A stretch of 64,000 bases of DNA from Polyangium sp. 6x1 (lineage in GTDB: Bacteria > Myxococcota_A > Polyangia > Polyangiales > Polyangiaceae): the NCBI RefSeq assembly GCF_029946515.1, contig NZ_JARZHH010000027.1:1-64000 (forward strand). Reading direction: 5' to 3'. Positions 16,464-26,119 of this stretch are shown one piece after another (position 1 is the stretch's first letter; each line of letters opens with the position of its first letter). The notes beneath the pieces are model-generated. The model saw only the letters and a program-made list of their open reading frames with translations. It was not told the origin of the DNA and did not search any database. The translations under genes were made by a program, and so were the position numbers.

Positions 16464-18131
16464 TCACGGCTCGTAGACGAGGACGCTCTGGCGCTGCGCA
16501 ATCACGACGACGCGGTCGTCGCTGGAGAGCTCGACCTCGTCGAGCTGTACGCCCGGCGGCAGCGTCCACGTCTGGCGAGGCGCGCTCGTCGCCTTGTCGA
16601 CGACCAGCAGGCGGAACGCGCGTGAATTGTCCTTTTCACGAAGGGTGAGAACGTCGACCGCGCGCCCCTCGCGCATCGCCTCGAGCGAATGCGGTACCGC
16701 GAGGCCGGCCGACCCCGCAGGCAGCGTCCAGGATCCATTCGTATCGCGGGTCGCGCGGAGCGCCCGCAGCGTCTTCGGCACACCCGGACGCTCGTCGCGC
16801 TCCGGTGGCATCCGGAGCCCGGGACACGTGCCGCCCATCTTCGTCTCGCACAACGTGCGGCCCGACGCGACGTCGAGCACGGTCCACGCCCCGTACGCGC
16901 CGAAGCGCACCACGTCGTCCGAAAGCGCGGCGAGTACGGCCTTCCGTGTGGGCGGCGGCACCGGGAGACGCGCGGCCAGTGCGCCCGCGGCGTCGTACAC
17001 GGCGATCTCGGTGTCGTGCAGCGCGAAGACACGGCGGGGACCGAGCGCGAGCGCCCATATGTTCTCGTTCGACCCCGTCGCCCCCCACACCCGCTCGCCG
17101 CTCGGGACGCGCAGTCCTTGCAGCGCGACGCCCTGAACGACGACAAAGCCCTCATCACGCGCAAAGGCGAGCGCGCGCGCGCCGTGGACGACCGGGAAAG
17201 GCGCCCCGGCGCGCCCCTCCGCGAGATCCACCACGACCCCCGTGCCGCTGCCGATGCCGCTCCCGCCGAGACCGACGATGCCGAGCCAGCGTCCCGAAGG
17301 AGAAACCGTCGCCGCGACCGACGCGAGGTCGGGCGGCAGAGGCACGCGTCCACGGTCACGCCCGTCGCGATCGATCCTCCTCAGCGCCTCCCGCTCGACG
17401 AGCAGAAAGCCGCCGCCCGGCCGAGCCGCGAGCACCGCGTGGTCCTCGCAGCCGAGCTCGGTAACGAGGACGCCGCGCGCGTCGAAGAGCTCGCAAGCCG
17501 CGCCCCGGCGTACCGCGACGGCGCCATCGTCGGCGACGGCGAGCGCGCCGACTTCGCCGCGGACGACGAAGGTCCGCGTGCCGTCAGGACCGGCGACCAC
17601 GACGGTCGAACGACCGTCGCCCGTGCAGGCGATGCGCGCGCCGCTCGGCGACGCCGCTGCCGGCGTCGCGCAGAACGTCTCCGCGATGCGGCTCGACTGC
17701 CGGACCTCACCCGCCCAGATGCCCTGCGGCGCACCGACGAGCAGCCGGCCCGCCGCGTCCACGGCGAGCACCGCAGGTGCGTACGGGAGGGGTGTGGGTC
17801 GGAGGAAGCCGTCGTCGCGCACCTCGACGAGCGCCTCACGATCGTCATCGAACGCGAGCGCGCGTCCTTCCGGCGTCACCGCGACGCTCGCGGCGTTGAC
17901 GCCGTATCTCAGCGAGCCGAGACGAAGGCGCGCGCCGGTCGGCAAGGTGTCCGGATCGATGAAGCCGTCGGCGGCGCGTTCGTCGGCGCGAGGGCTCATC
18001 GTCGCTGTCGCGCGATCCTCAGCGGACGACGCGCGCGCAGCGGCCACGTCGGGCTTCGCGGGCGCGCTGCGCGAAGGCGCCCCGCCGCACGCGACCACCA
18101 GGGAGAGGAAGCCCGCACACCCGCTCCGCAT
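16464..18131 (-). CDS. Beta-propeller-like lipoprotein
   Basis: A 555-residue predicted lipoprotein: MRSGCAGFLSLVVACGG holds the signal and lipobox. The mature protein has repeated blade-like units (VAVTPEGRALAFDDDREALV, AVDAAGRLLVGAPQG, VADDGAVAVRRG, VSPSGRWLGIVGLGG) consistent with a WD40/YncE-like propeller, with scattered Cys (LGCEDH, CETKMGGTC). ATG 18131 is chosen because it puts the signal sequence first. Probably an outer-membrane or periplasmic binding protein. No enzymatic motif is seen. Confidence 0.7.
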   Translation of the reverse strand: MRSGCAGFLSLVVACGGAPSRSAPAKPDVAAARASSAEDRATATMSPRADERAADGFIDPDTLPTGARLRLGSLRYGVNAASVAVTPEGRALAFDDDREALVEVRDDGFLRPTPLPYAPAVLAVDAAGRLLVGAPQGIWAGEVRQSSRIAETFCATPAAASPSGARIACTGDGRSTVVVAGPDGTRTFVVRGEVGALAVADDGAVAVRRGAACELFDARGVLVTELGCEDHAVLAARPGGGFLLVEREALRRIDRDGRDRGRVPLPPDLASVAATVSPSGRWLGIVGLGGSGIGSGTGVVVDLAEGRAGAPFPVVHGARALAFARDEGFVVVQGVALQGLRVPSGERVWGATGSNENIWALALGPRRVFALHDTEIAVYDAAGALAARLPVPPPTRKAVLAALSDDVVRFGAYGAWTVLDVASGRTLCETKMGGTCPGLRMPPERDERPGVPKTLRALRATRDTNGSWTLPAGSAGLAVPHSLEAMREGRAVDVLTLREKDNSRAFRLLVVDKATSAPRQTWTLPPGVQLDEVELSSDDRVVVIAQRQSVLVYEP

Positions 18132-18272
18132 CACGGCGCATCCTACGCAGCGCGCGCACGAAGGCACGGAAGAAAAACAAGCGGGAGCGGCTCCTCCGCC
18201 CGCCTCTTCCGCCGTGTGAGCTCCGCGTAGGCGTGCCTCATCCACGCAAACGCCGTCTTCTCCGGGGTGCGT

Positions 18273-18938
18273 TCACGGCAGCAGCTCCGCTTCCCGACAC
18301 CGCTGCTCCAGGACGCCGGGGTTGAAGGCGTGCCGAGCCGCTTGATCTCGGCAGACCCCCCCACACTCCTTTCGAGCGCGCGTGAGCGTGTCCTCGGGGA
18401 CGAGCCCCACCAAACGGGCTTGGTCCCCCAGGAAGCCGTAGCAGGCCCCGCCATTCGTCGACGGACGGCCCCCTTCCCGCCACTCCTCGAGGTACCCCAT
18501 GGACCACCGCGGGTCGTCGGCCGACCAAGAGGACGTGGCGCTGACGATCCAGAACAGAAGGACACCACTCGGCACGCTGGCGGGAAGGATCCACAGAAGC
18601 AGCCGGCGGCTCTTCTTCTTTCGCGCAGCCACGACGCATGCCCACGCGCACACGAGCAGCGGCGGAACCGCCCAAGCAAGCAGCTCCAGAGCCCATCGGG
18701 CGCGCGCATGCGCCCCTGCCGCGATGTTGTGCTCATGGAACCACCCGGGCGTGACCGGATAGGTGGCCGTCGAGGACCAGGCATAGGCGGGGATCCACCG
18801 CAGCTTGGTCATATACGCCGCGGCCACGAGCCCAGCGGCGATGGCCCCCCACCCAGGTCTCTTCGCGGCGATGAGCGCGATGCCGAGCCCGCAGCCGAAC
18901 AGATTCAGCAATATCCAGAAGACGACGTCATACGACAA
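18273..18938 (-). CDS. Multi-pass membrane protein
   Basis: A 221-residue hydrophobic protein with about four membrane segments (VVFWILLNLFGCGLGIALIA, WGAIAAGLVAAAYM, LLAWAVPPLLVCAWACVVA, LLLWILPASVPSGVLLFWIV), a KKK/RR stretch after the third, and a Cys-containing soluble tail. The TTG at 18938 follows AAAGGAGGGG by about ten bases and places the first membrane segment at the N-terminus; the frame remains open to 19154 with unconvincing residues. Function unknown. Confidence 0.55.
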   Translation of the reverse strand: MSYDVVFWILLNLFGCGLGIALIAAKRPGWGAIAAGLVAAAYMTKLRWIPAYAWSSTATYPVTPGWFHEHNIAAGAHARARWALELLAWAVPPLLVCAWACVVAARKKKSRRLLLWILPASVPSGVLLFWIVSATSSWSADDPRWSMGYLEEWREGGRPSTNGGACYGFLGDQARLVGLVPEDTLTRARKECGGVCRDQAARHAFNPGVLEQRCREAELLP

Positions 18939-19147
18939 GGGACCAGCCCCTCCTTTGGGGCACGTTGCTGACGTGAGGCGGGGGCATTGTACGCAGCAGC
19001 GGATGCTTCCAGGACAAGTAAACCAGGATGTTCGCCCCTTCGAGGCGTAACACGCGAGGCCATTCAGGGCCCCGTCGAAGTGTTCTTCCCCTGCTTTCGT
19101 GGACAATCGGGCAATGCACTTGACCGAGCAGGTCCTGCGGGGCTCTG

Positions 19148-20035
19148 ATGGCACCGATGGCCGAACACGCCCCCGCCGCCCTCACGATCGAGTGGACCCT
19201 GGGTCTGTGCGCTTCGCGCGGCAGCGAGACCGTCGATGTCGCCGCCGGAGCTCGAGAGGGATGGCTCGTTGTCTCGGACGGGCCGGGCGGACACGGCACG
19301 GGGTGGCTCGGCGCACGATTGACCGTGCGCGGGCTTCTGGCGCGAGGCTCGACCTCTGCCGCGGAGGCCAGATTCGTGGGAGCCGCGGATGGCGTTCCTG
19401 ACCTCGCGCGCTGGACCGGCGGGGTGGCACGAGCTGCCGACATCGAATACGAGAAGGACGCGGGGGACGCGGGGGATCGAGCAGCGCGTGAGCTCGCCTC
19501 CCTGTTTGCCGACATCGACAGGGAGCTTGCCGGTCCCCCGAAGCATTCCCCGGCCAGCCTCGTGGCCGGGTGCACCGCCACGCGACTGGACGGCGCTCGC
19601 GTGCTTGGAGCGCACGTGGGGATCGGGCGAGCGCTCCTCTTCCGGGCAGGCGCCGACCACTTCGAGAGCCTCGTGGTCGAGCACTACATGCACCTCGTCG
19701 GAGCTCGCATACCGCAATTTCGCGACATCGACCCTGCGCAGATCCCGCGTAACATCATGGTCAACGGCCTCGGGCAACTCGCCACATCGGGGGTCGGTAT
19801 CGACCGATTCGCCGTCGAGCTCGGCGCGGGCGACCTTCTCCTCCTATGCTCGCGGCGGCTCGACATTCCCGATGAAGAAGCGGCCCGAATCGCGAGGACG
19901 GCCCTGGACGATGGGGTTCCGCTCCACGAGCTCGCGCGAGCGATCGAGCGTCGCGCGGCGATGACGCCGAGCCCTTCGGACGTGGCCTTCGCGATTGCGC
20001 TGGCGCGACCGATCGAAGCCCCGCCTGCTCGGTAA
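19148..20035 (+). CDS. Degenerate PP2C-type phosphatase-like protein
   Basis: A 295-residue cytoplasmic protein with PP2C architecture. GWLVVSDGPGGHGTG (about 38-52) matches the metal-binding VADGMGGH motif. Later motifs are altered: GIGRALLF replaces GDSRAYL, LLLCSRRLDI replaces LLCSDGL, and SPSDVAFAI replaces DNITVVV, so several of the Asp residues that hold the Mn/Mg pair are absent. Either a pseudophosphatase that binds phosphoprotein or an unusual active form. ATG 19157 is an alternative start. It stands alone between opposite-strand genes; the nearest kinase gene in the window is at 32604. Confidence 0.7.
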   Translation: MAPMAEHAPAALTIEWTLGLCASRGSETVDVAAGAREGWLVVSDGPGGHGTGWLGARLTVRGLLARGSTSAAEARFVGAADGVPDLARWTGGVARAADIEYEKDAGDAGDRAARELASLFADIDRELAGPPKHSPASLVAGCTATRLDGARVLGAHVGIGRALLFRAGADHFESLVVEHYMHLVGARIPQFRDIDPAQIPRNIMVNGLGQLATSGVGIDRFAVELGAGDLLLLCSRRLDIPDEEAARIARTALDDGVPLHELARAIERRAAMTPSPSDVAFAIALARPIEAPPAR

Positions 20036-20084
20036 AAAACCGTCCCCCCGAAAACGAACAAAGCCGCGAGGTTGGAGTTCGCCC

Positions 20085-21026
20085 CTACCACGACCCGCCG
20101 AGCGCGGTGCGGAGCGTCGCGACCTTCCCTTCCTCGAAGCCGAAGCCGAGCGTGTCGTCGAGCGCGACGAGCAGACCGAGGCGCGCATAGAAGCCGCGGG
20201 TGGGTTCGTAGCTGAAATACGGCTCGAGGGCCGTCTGGGCCTTGTCGTCCTCGCGGGTCGGGAAAAACACGGTCTGCACGCGCAGGCCGCCGCCCAAGCC
20301 TGTAGAGGCGCGCGCCGCGATCTCGCTGTGGGCTTCGAGAAAGAGGTGGGTGCGATTCGCCAGGTCCCCGACGGGGAAGGCGACGATGGACACGATATCC
20401 GCGCGGTAATGAAGCGTGGGCAAGATGCGGAGCTCCAGGCCGCCGCGCCCTCGGGCGAGGATCGAATCGAGGAAGAACCGGTGCAGGTCCGCATAAGCGC
20501 GATTGCGGCTGGCCACGTCGTGGCGCATATCGATGTAATTGGCGATGGCCGTCCACACGAAGTAATCGACGGCGGTGCTGCTGCCCCAGCCCGAGCCGAG
20601 GCTCTCCTCTCGGTCGGTGAACGAGGTCGGGACCGAGAACGTGCCGCCCGCGTGAAACGCGAGCCTTTCGCTCACTTTGCCCGCCCAGTGCGCGCCCAGG
20701 GTGAGGTTTCCCATCGTGGCCTCGGTCTCACGCAGGGTGGCGGGGGGGATCCGGTAATCCCAGACGGCCCAGGGGACGTCGAAATCGAGATACACGCCGC
20801 GGGCAATCTTCACCTGGCCCGCGACGCCCCAGGTGAGCGAATGCGCAGTCCCGAGCGAGGGATCGTCGTAGGACCTGACGTCGAACTCGAGGGCGACGCG
20901 GTTCTGCTGGGCTCTGGGAACCCAGGCGTCCCCATCGGCGGCGCCTGCCATCCCGGGAAGAAGCCACACGAACGAGACCGCGGATGCTGCCAGAAGCCGA
21001 GAAAACATGACGGTGAGGCTACGCAT
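20085..21026 (-). CDS. Outer-membrane beta-barrel protein
   Basis: A 313-residue exported protein. Signal peptide MRSLTVMFSRLLAASAVSF ends near GAADG. The mature part shows alternating amphipathic strands (LTLGAHWAGKVSERLAFHAG, ASTGLGGGLRVQTVFF, GFYARLGLLVALDDTLG) and ends in Trp, as porin-like barrels do. Similar to myxobacterial proteins annotated as transporters or hypothetical barrels; the cargo is unknown. ATG 21026 is taken as start; 21008 (MFSRLL) is possible. Confidence 0.7.
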   Translation of the reverse strand: MRSLTVMFSRLLAASAVSFVWLLPGMAGAADGDAWVPRAQQNRVALEFDVRSYDDPSLGTAHSLTWGVAGQVKIARGVYLDFDVPWAVWDYRIPPATLRETEATMGNLTLGAHWAGKVSERLAFHAGGTFSVPTSFTDREESLGSGWGSSTAVDYFVWTAIANYIDMRHDVASRNRAYADLHRFFLDSILARGRGGLELRILPTLHYRADIVSIVAFPVGDLANRTHLFLEAHSEIAARASTGLGGGLRVQTVFFPTREDDKAQTALEPYFSYEPTRGFYARLGLLVALDDTLGFGFEEGKVATLRTALGGSW

Positions 21027-21186
21027 TCGCGCGCCGTAGGGCAAAGAAAGGCCTTCGGTGGCGCTGGGGCTGGCGGGGACAACCTAGCATTGGTGTGCTG
21101 ATGAATTAGTAACGTCCATGCACCGTCCAGTGGCCAGAAACCGAGAGACGGAGGGCGCCGTCGAGCGGACGAGACTTGGAGAGGCG

Positions 21187-22524
21187 TCACCGCGCCTTCT
21201 TGCGTGCTCGAGAAACACGCCCGGAGGCCTGGGTAGCTATGATTGTTTCTAGCCACTTCGTCGTGTCTGATTTAGAATCGCCAATAAGTCGACCCACATC
21301 TTCTCCTTGAATAGACACTAAAAGCAGGTCATCACGGGCCAGCGAAGCAACGTGATCCGTGAATGCCTTGGTGAATCCTGAGACGGACAGGAAGATCGAC
21401 ATACGCGCAACGCGTCCACGGGCCCGCATCTTACTCTCCAGCGCGCGGGCCTCTCGAACATCCGCGGCCTTTGTCCAGTTCTTGCATTCTACAAAAATCA
21501 ATGGAGAGCCCAAGTTCGACCAGAATGGGCGAGCAACGTTGTTCTGCACCACGAGATCCAGTTCTGCCGTCTGGGTCCGAAGGTTTTTCTCGACCACCAT
21601 TAGGCCGTCAATATCCGCAAGCAGAAGATCGGCAAACTGCTCAAGGCGGACGCCCTTCTCCTGTGCCGTGAGTGTATCAACGTTGGCGGTCTGCCAAGCC
21701 GTGCACAGGGCGTCGCGACGAAGCCGCCTCTGCAAGACACCTTGGCCATCCGTCAGTGCTACGAACGTATGATTGTAAAGGCGAACCTTGTCGGCGATGG
21801 ATCCTATTGAGCTCGTAAGACACGATGCCGCGTCTTCTGCAGTGTGAACATACTCCGAAGCGAAAGTGAATTTTACGGGATCCATAGGCGGCGTTGCTCT
21901 CAGAAGAATGTATAGCTCAAATAGTGCAACAATTTCTGGGTACAGCAACTGTCCGTCATATAAGAAGCCACCAAGCGCGACCGATTCAGCCATATGTTCG
22001 GCGCCAAGGTCAGTAGCGTTGGGTAGCCCCTGAACCGTCGGCAGCAAAGACCGTTCGCGATCAAGGAAGTTGCTGTTCCAGTCTTTCCAGCCATGCCGCT
22101 GCACGATAGCAACGGCCGCTGCTATCTCATCCGATGGGCTGGCGTGCTCCAGCCGAAGAATAGCGCGCTCGATGGCTTCTGGTGTCCTACGAGACCATGC
22201 GGCGCCCGGTGGTTGCGCACTCTCGGAACATCCCATCTTCATGCCATCCATATAAGCCAGCGCTATGCTCCGTCGCCAGGAACGGAATGATGCCCACGTG
22301 CTTTCGAAGTATGCATCAGACAGTCCGAGGCGCGCTAGCGTGCCGAGAGCCGTCTGTGCGTTCGTGCCAAAGACGTAGGTAGACTCCTCGCCCCGGTCAT
22401 TTGACTGAAGACTCGGCATGGATTCGGCAAATGGTAGGATGTACACCGGAGGGAAATCATGTTTCCAGCTCCATCCGGTTTCGGGTCTGGTCCCAATGCT
22501 TAGTTCGTAATACTTGCTTCCCAT
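21187..22524 (-). CDS. PD-(D/E)XK (Mrr-like) nuclease of an NTPase cassette
   Basis: A 445-residue protein. The C-terminal third has a restriction-endonuclease fold signature: AELDLVVQNNV (Asp323) and LIFVECKNW (Glu346, Lys348), the D...ExK triad, followed by a helix and SIFLSVSGF. This resembles the Mrr/REase domain of type IV and defence nucleases. The N-terminal 280 residues are mostly helical and unrecognised. It is the third gene of the cassette starting at 25433, 54 bp after the double NTPase. Its base composition is clearly lower in GC than the flanks, indicating transfer. Likely the effector that cuts nucleic acid when the NTPase is triggered (inference). Confidence 0.78.
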   Translation of the reverse strand: MGSKYYELSIGTRPETGWSWKHDFPPVYILPFAESMPSLQSNDRGEESTYVFGTNAQTALGTLARLGLSDAYFESTWASFRSWRRSIALAYMDGMKMGCSESAQPPGAAWSRRTPEAIERAILRLEHASPSDEIAAAVAIVQRHGWKDWNSNFLDRERSLLPTVQGLPNATDLGAEHMAESVALGGFLYDGQLLYPEIVALFELYILLRATPPMDPVKFTFASEYVHTAEDAASCLTSSIGSIADKVRLYNHTFVALTDGQGVLQRRLRRDALCTAWQTANVDTLTAQEKGVRLEQFADLLLADIDGLMVVEKNLRTQTAELDLVVQNNVARPFWSNLGSPLIFVECKNWTKAADVREARALESKMRARGRVARMSIFLSVSGFTKAFTDHVASLARDDLLLVSIQGEDVGRLIGDSKSDTTKWLETIIATQASGRVSRARKKAR

Positions 22525-22578
22525 TTGGCCTCTGTCCGAGCGGTTCTCCCGGAAAAGTGAGACCGCTCGGTATGACCG

Positions 22579-25029
22579 CTAGGTGTCGGCCCCCCGTGCA
22601 TACTTCATCTTAAGGGCGGCTTTGAATAGACGGCCGACACGCCATGCATCGGGGCGTGTCGGATGCTCCTCAAAGATCCCAATTTCGCGCATGGCCTCGA
22701 AAGTGCCGTCGATCTTTGCCTTCGGAAGCTTGAGCGAGTTGCGGAATCGGTTCGCAAGATCTTTGCGCACGAACGGCGTCTCTTGAGCGCTCAGCGCACC
22801 AATGAACCGGTCAAGCTCTCGCTCATTAAGGGGTGTGAGAAAGAAGAGTTCTTGGCGAACTTGCGTGAGGAACTCTGCCGAAGCCTCATCATGTGCGGTC
22901 ATTATTACGTCTTGCCCGATGCGACCCGCCACCAAGGATTTCGCTGCGGCGTTGATACTCGCCAGGAATTTGTCGTAGACACGCGGGTAGTAACTCTGTT
23001 CACCGCTCGGGTCGTCGCTGAAGTAAGTGCGCAGAAACGTTGTCGTGTTAATATTTTTGCGTCCCAATTTTTCTGGGAATATGCCCAGCAGTAGCTTCAT
23101 GCACGCATCAACTGGAAGCGCGCTTTGCTGAATCTCAATTAGACGACTGCGAACCTCGTCGACCACGCTCGGAAACGTTTTCGCGATCCACGGCAGATCC
23201 AGCAAGCGAGAGAGAACAAAATTTAGGATCGATTCTGTTGTCCAGCGGAGCTCCAGTCTCTTGCCGCCAGCGCTCTGCTGCTCGAAGTTTTCGAATCCCC
23301 ATCTTGCGATGTCGGTACGAAGGAAGATCTTTAGCGTAACGGTGCCGCGGAAAACAGCGTCATTCTCCAAGGCCGAGCTGACATTCAGGAGGGCTTGGAT
23401 GTTCTCGTGTGCTTGGTCTCGATGCGACATCGACTCCAAGCCGTCGATAAGGAAAACTCGTGGTGCACCTGTGCGAGCGAGCTCTCGAACGTGCGTCCCC
23501 TCGAGCAGTTGTGCGCTGCTGACCACGCTTCCGAGCCGATCACGACTTGTACCGGTGGCCTTGAGACCAGCTGCGAGTAGCGTCCACCATAGCCCCTCGT
23601 GATCGTGAGCCTCTCGTGCTTTCTTCAGCAGCGATTGCAGGGCAACGTCACGCGCTGGGAGGCCGCCCAAAGTCTCGTCTTCAGCTACAACTAACGGCTC
23701 CCCGAGCTGTTGACGCGCAAGTTCGTGGAGAAGGCGCGTTTTTCCGGTGCCCTTCCGTCCCAGGATGAATCTTACGGGCGACCCGGGCTGACGTAGCTCG
23801 CGAAGAGCCTCCGTTACAATGAACAGGCCTTGATCCGTTGCTCCGCTCGGATGCAGTTTTCGTGTCGCATCCTCCACGCGCTCCTTTTTCTGCGCGAACC
23901 CGAGGAGTTCACGGACGCGGCGTATGGCCTCGCGAGTCATACCACCGACTTCGTGCGGTTCAGGAAGACTTGGCTGCCGAAATGCGTTATCGTCCGGCCA
24001 AATGACCCAATGGTCTTGGATGTCTCCGGCCTCAAGAGGCTCGTCCGCCCTTTCGCTCCGCGCTCGGGCAAGTGCTTCGAGCCACGGCCATGCCTGGCGG
24101 CGGTATTGTTCGCGCAACCGCTCTAGCGACGAAATGTGTAATGGCATATAGGATACGAGCATACCGGGCGTAGGTAACCCTTTCCATAATCGTTCGACGT
24201 CACGAATAGCGCGACGTGATTGACCATCGAGGCGGTCGAAGACGACTACGGGTCCGGGCATCGTTCGTACCCATGCGGGAACCGTGGGACCGAGCCCGGT
24301 GCGATGATCAACCAAGACGATGTCGTAGCGCATTGCGACGGAGTCCCGAAGCGCCGCGGCCAATCGTTCGTGACTCGGCGCGGAGACGCTTGCCTCGAAG
24401 GCGAGCGCGGCAGCGTCGAGATCATACTCCTCAGCCGTGGGCCGGAAGCCTAAGATAGAGACCGACCCGCCGCCACGAGGCGCACTTACCGGCACAGGGA
24501 CGACATCGAGGCCAGCGCGCAGCCCGACAAGCGACGCTTCAGGCGGGATCTCGCTGGCGCCAACAAGGATGTCGAGGGACGGTGCCTCGGCGTCGATATC
24601 TACTACAAGGACGCTGTGGCCATCGGACGCCAAAGCAAGCGCCAAGAAAGCTAAAAGTGTTGAGCGCCCCTGACCACCTTTGTAGCCGTAAAAATGCGTG
24701 ACAGGAGGGAGATCAGGTTTTGGATCAAATCTGCGACCCTCTTCCGCGAAAGCCCCCAGCCATGTCTCTCCGCGGCGCTCTGGTCCTGCAACCTCGGTGG
24801 CGTCACATAGCCGTTCGAAGCGTATGAAGAGACGATCCGAGGTCCGCCGAAGGTCGGGAACGCTAAGCTGGATCCTATTTGCAACCAGTTCTTCGCGCTC
24901 ATCATCCGAAAGGCCCGAGAACGCAGTGGAAACAATACGCACCCTAAGAAACGGGAATGCAGGGCGCGTTGCCGTTCCCGGAAACGCTTTCTCGACACGT
25001 TGAAGGAGTTCAGCGCCACTGATGATCAC
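22579..25029 (-). CDS. ParA-like NTPase fused to a second P-loop NTPase
   Basis: An 816-residue protein. After a 110-residue N-terminal domain comes a SIMIBI/ParA-type module with deviant Walker A YKGGQGRST (about 116-124), LVVDIDAEAPSLD (141-153) and DIVLVDHRTGLG (236-247). A second, STAND/AAA-like module follows with Walker A GRKGTGKT (424-431) and Walker B RVFLIDGLES (524-533). The C-terminal 270 residues are helical, ending in a possible winged helix. GTG 25029 overlaps the upstream gene's stop by 4 bp (GTGA). Two stacked NTPases of different classes beside a nuclease suggest a sensor-switch for a defence effector. Low GC matches the rest of the island. Confidence 0.8.
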   Translation of the reverse strand: MIISGAELLQRVEKAFPGTATRPAFPFLRVRIVSTAFSGLSDDEREELVANRIQLSVPDLRRTSDRLFIRFERLCDATEVAGPERRGETWLGAFAEEGRRFDPKPDLPPVTHFYGYKGGQGRSTLLAFLALALASDGHSVLVVDIDAEAPSLDILVGASEIPPEASLVGLRAGLDVVPVPVSAPRGGGSVSILGFRPTAEEYDLDAAALAFEASVSAPSHERLAAALRDSVAMRYDIVLVDHRTGLGPTVPAWVRTMPGPVVVFDRLDGQSRRAIRDVERLWKGLPTPGMLVSYMPLHISSLERLREQYRRQAWPWLEALARARSERADEPLEAGDIQDHWVIWPDDNAFRQPSLPEPHEVGGMTREAIRRVRELLGFAQKKERVEDATRKLHPSGATDQGLFIVTEALRELRQPGSPVRFILGRKGTGKTRLLHELARQQLGEPLVVAEDETLGGLPARDVALQSLLKKAREAHDHEGLWWTLLAAGLKATGTSRDRLGSVVSSAQLLEGTHVRELARTGAPRVFLIDGLESMSHRDQAHENIQALLNVSSALENDAVFRGTVTLKIFLRTDIARWGFENFEQQSAGGKRLELRWTTESILNFVLSRLLDLPWIAKTFPSVVDEVRSRLIEIQQSALPVDACMKLLLGIFPEKLGRKNINTTTFLRTYFSDDPSGEQSYYPRVYDKFLASINAAAKSLVAGRIGQDVIMTAHDEASAEFLTQVRQELFFLTPLNERELDRFIGALSAQETPFVRKDLANRFRNSLKLPKAKIDGTFEAMREIGIFEEHPTRPDAWRVGRLFKAALKMKYARGADT

Positions 25030-25433
25030 AAGATTACTCCTGCAAGCCGCAATTCCTCGATCAACACCATTGCGTCGTTGAGCGCTTGGACAACGTCTGC
25101 TGTTTGCGATCCACCCGCAAAGCCGTCTGCATGTAATTGAAGATAGCGAAGTCCCGGGTACTTGGTAGGATCGACCGGCGATTGTACCCCCCTGTGCGTA
25201 CAGACAAGGGCACCGAGCGAGGTCTGCAATGCCGTAAGCTGGGCCTCCAGGGCACTTGACAATCCGGCGCCCAAATGCTGTTTGGCCAAGCTCTCCAGAT
25301 CATGTGTCATGGCATATGTGCCTAGAGCATCCTTCAGGGCAAGCTCTGTCGCTACCAGTAGCGTGTACAAACGAAAGAGCGGCTCCGACACATCGGCATC
25401 ACGGAAGGCCCTGCGATTTGTCGTGTGCGGCAT
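25026..25433 (-). CDS. Small helical protein heading the NTPase-nuclease cassette
   Basis: A 135-residue soluble protein, not recognised. It is predicted mostly helical (LFRLYTLLVATELALKDALG, ALEAQLTALQTSLGALV, DVVQALNDAMVLIEELRL), with a central region containing HRGVQSPVDPTKYPG. ATG 25433 begins the operon and its stop overlaps the GTG of the double NTPase, so the stoichiometry is probably linked. It could be an adaptor or inhibitor of the NTPase-nuclease pair, by position only. Confidence 0.65.
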   Translation of the reverse strand: MPHTTNRRAFRDADVSEPLFRLYTLLVATELALKDALGTYAMTHDLESLAKQHLGAGLSSALEAQLTALQTSLGALVCTHRGVQSPVDPTKYPGLRYLQLHADGFAGGSQTADVVQALNDAMVLIEELRLAGVIL

Positions 25434-25906
25434 GGCTAGCCCAAGGGGAGGCTTGTAGTTGATTCTGATCGGTTCACACGGCAGACTGTGTGGTCGACTG
25501 AAAGCCTACACACATTGACCAAAGCTACGCGGCGAGCTCACGAGGTGTCAAGCTGACTCTAAACGTTTTGTCGGACCTCCGCCGCTCATACCAGCGCCCC
25601 GAAGGCGGATGCGCGCCAGGAGCGGGGACGTCGACCGCAACACCCTCGATCGGCGCGCGTATCCGGGGACCTCGGCTGCTGGCGTCGCGAAGGCGAGCAC
25701 GGACGGGGCCGCGGAGTTCGGTGAGGTAGGTTGGGAAAGTAACGAGTGTTCCCCGTCACGTTCACGCGGCCAGCATCGGTGGCTTCCGGTGGAATGGCCA
25801 CCACACCTCCAGGCAGAGGTCCCCGATCACCATCCGCGCCGAAGCGTCGGCCCGCGACCTGCACCGCGCGCCGATCTCGCGCGGTGCAGGCCCTTGGACC
25901 CGGTCA
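25434..25906 (+). other. Non-coding interval upstream of the low-GC cassette
   Basis: About 470 bp without a convincing gene. The first 120 bp remain AT-richer, like the cassette, and should hold its promoter on the minus strand. Base composition then returns to the chromosomal high-GC level, marking the island edge at roughly 25560. Open frames here are short, Arg/Pro-rich and lack start signals. I see no direct repeat or tRNA end that would define an attachment site. Confidence 0.5.
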
Positions 25907-26119
25907 TCAAACAGCGCCTTTGACAATCGCGATCAACATGCGGGCCGCATCGCGCAGCCGCTCCGGTCCTTCCGGAACCGGCGCACCTTCCAGGGGTTCG
26001 CATGCCCAGCACTGCCCGTCTTCCTCGCGGACGCACCGGAGCGTTCCGATCGCTCGTCCTCGCAGCTCAACCACCCGATAGCCGAAGGCGATCCCGCGAA
26101 ACCTCACGAAGCGGCTCAC
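25907..26119 (-). CDS. Small uncharacterised protein (70 aa)
   Basis: A 70-residue protein with a beta-rich start (SRFVRFRGIAFGYRVVELRG) and two Cys in EEDGQCWACEPLEG, followed by a helix (ERLRDAARMLIAIVKG). GTG 26119 overlaps the stop of the 242-residue upstream gene by 4 bp (GTGA), which is the main evidence that it is real. Not recognised; possibly an accessory subunit of its neighbour. Confidence 0.5.
   Translation of the reverse strand: MSRFVRFRGIAFGYRVVELRGRAIGTLRCVREEDGQCWACEPLEGAPVPEGPERLRDAARMLIAIVKGAV

Noticed and set aside
25434-25906. Attachment site or tRNA at the edge of the low-GC island
   Set aside because: No tRNA-like cloverleaf, integrase gene or flanking direct repeat could be found by reading.
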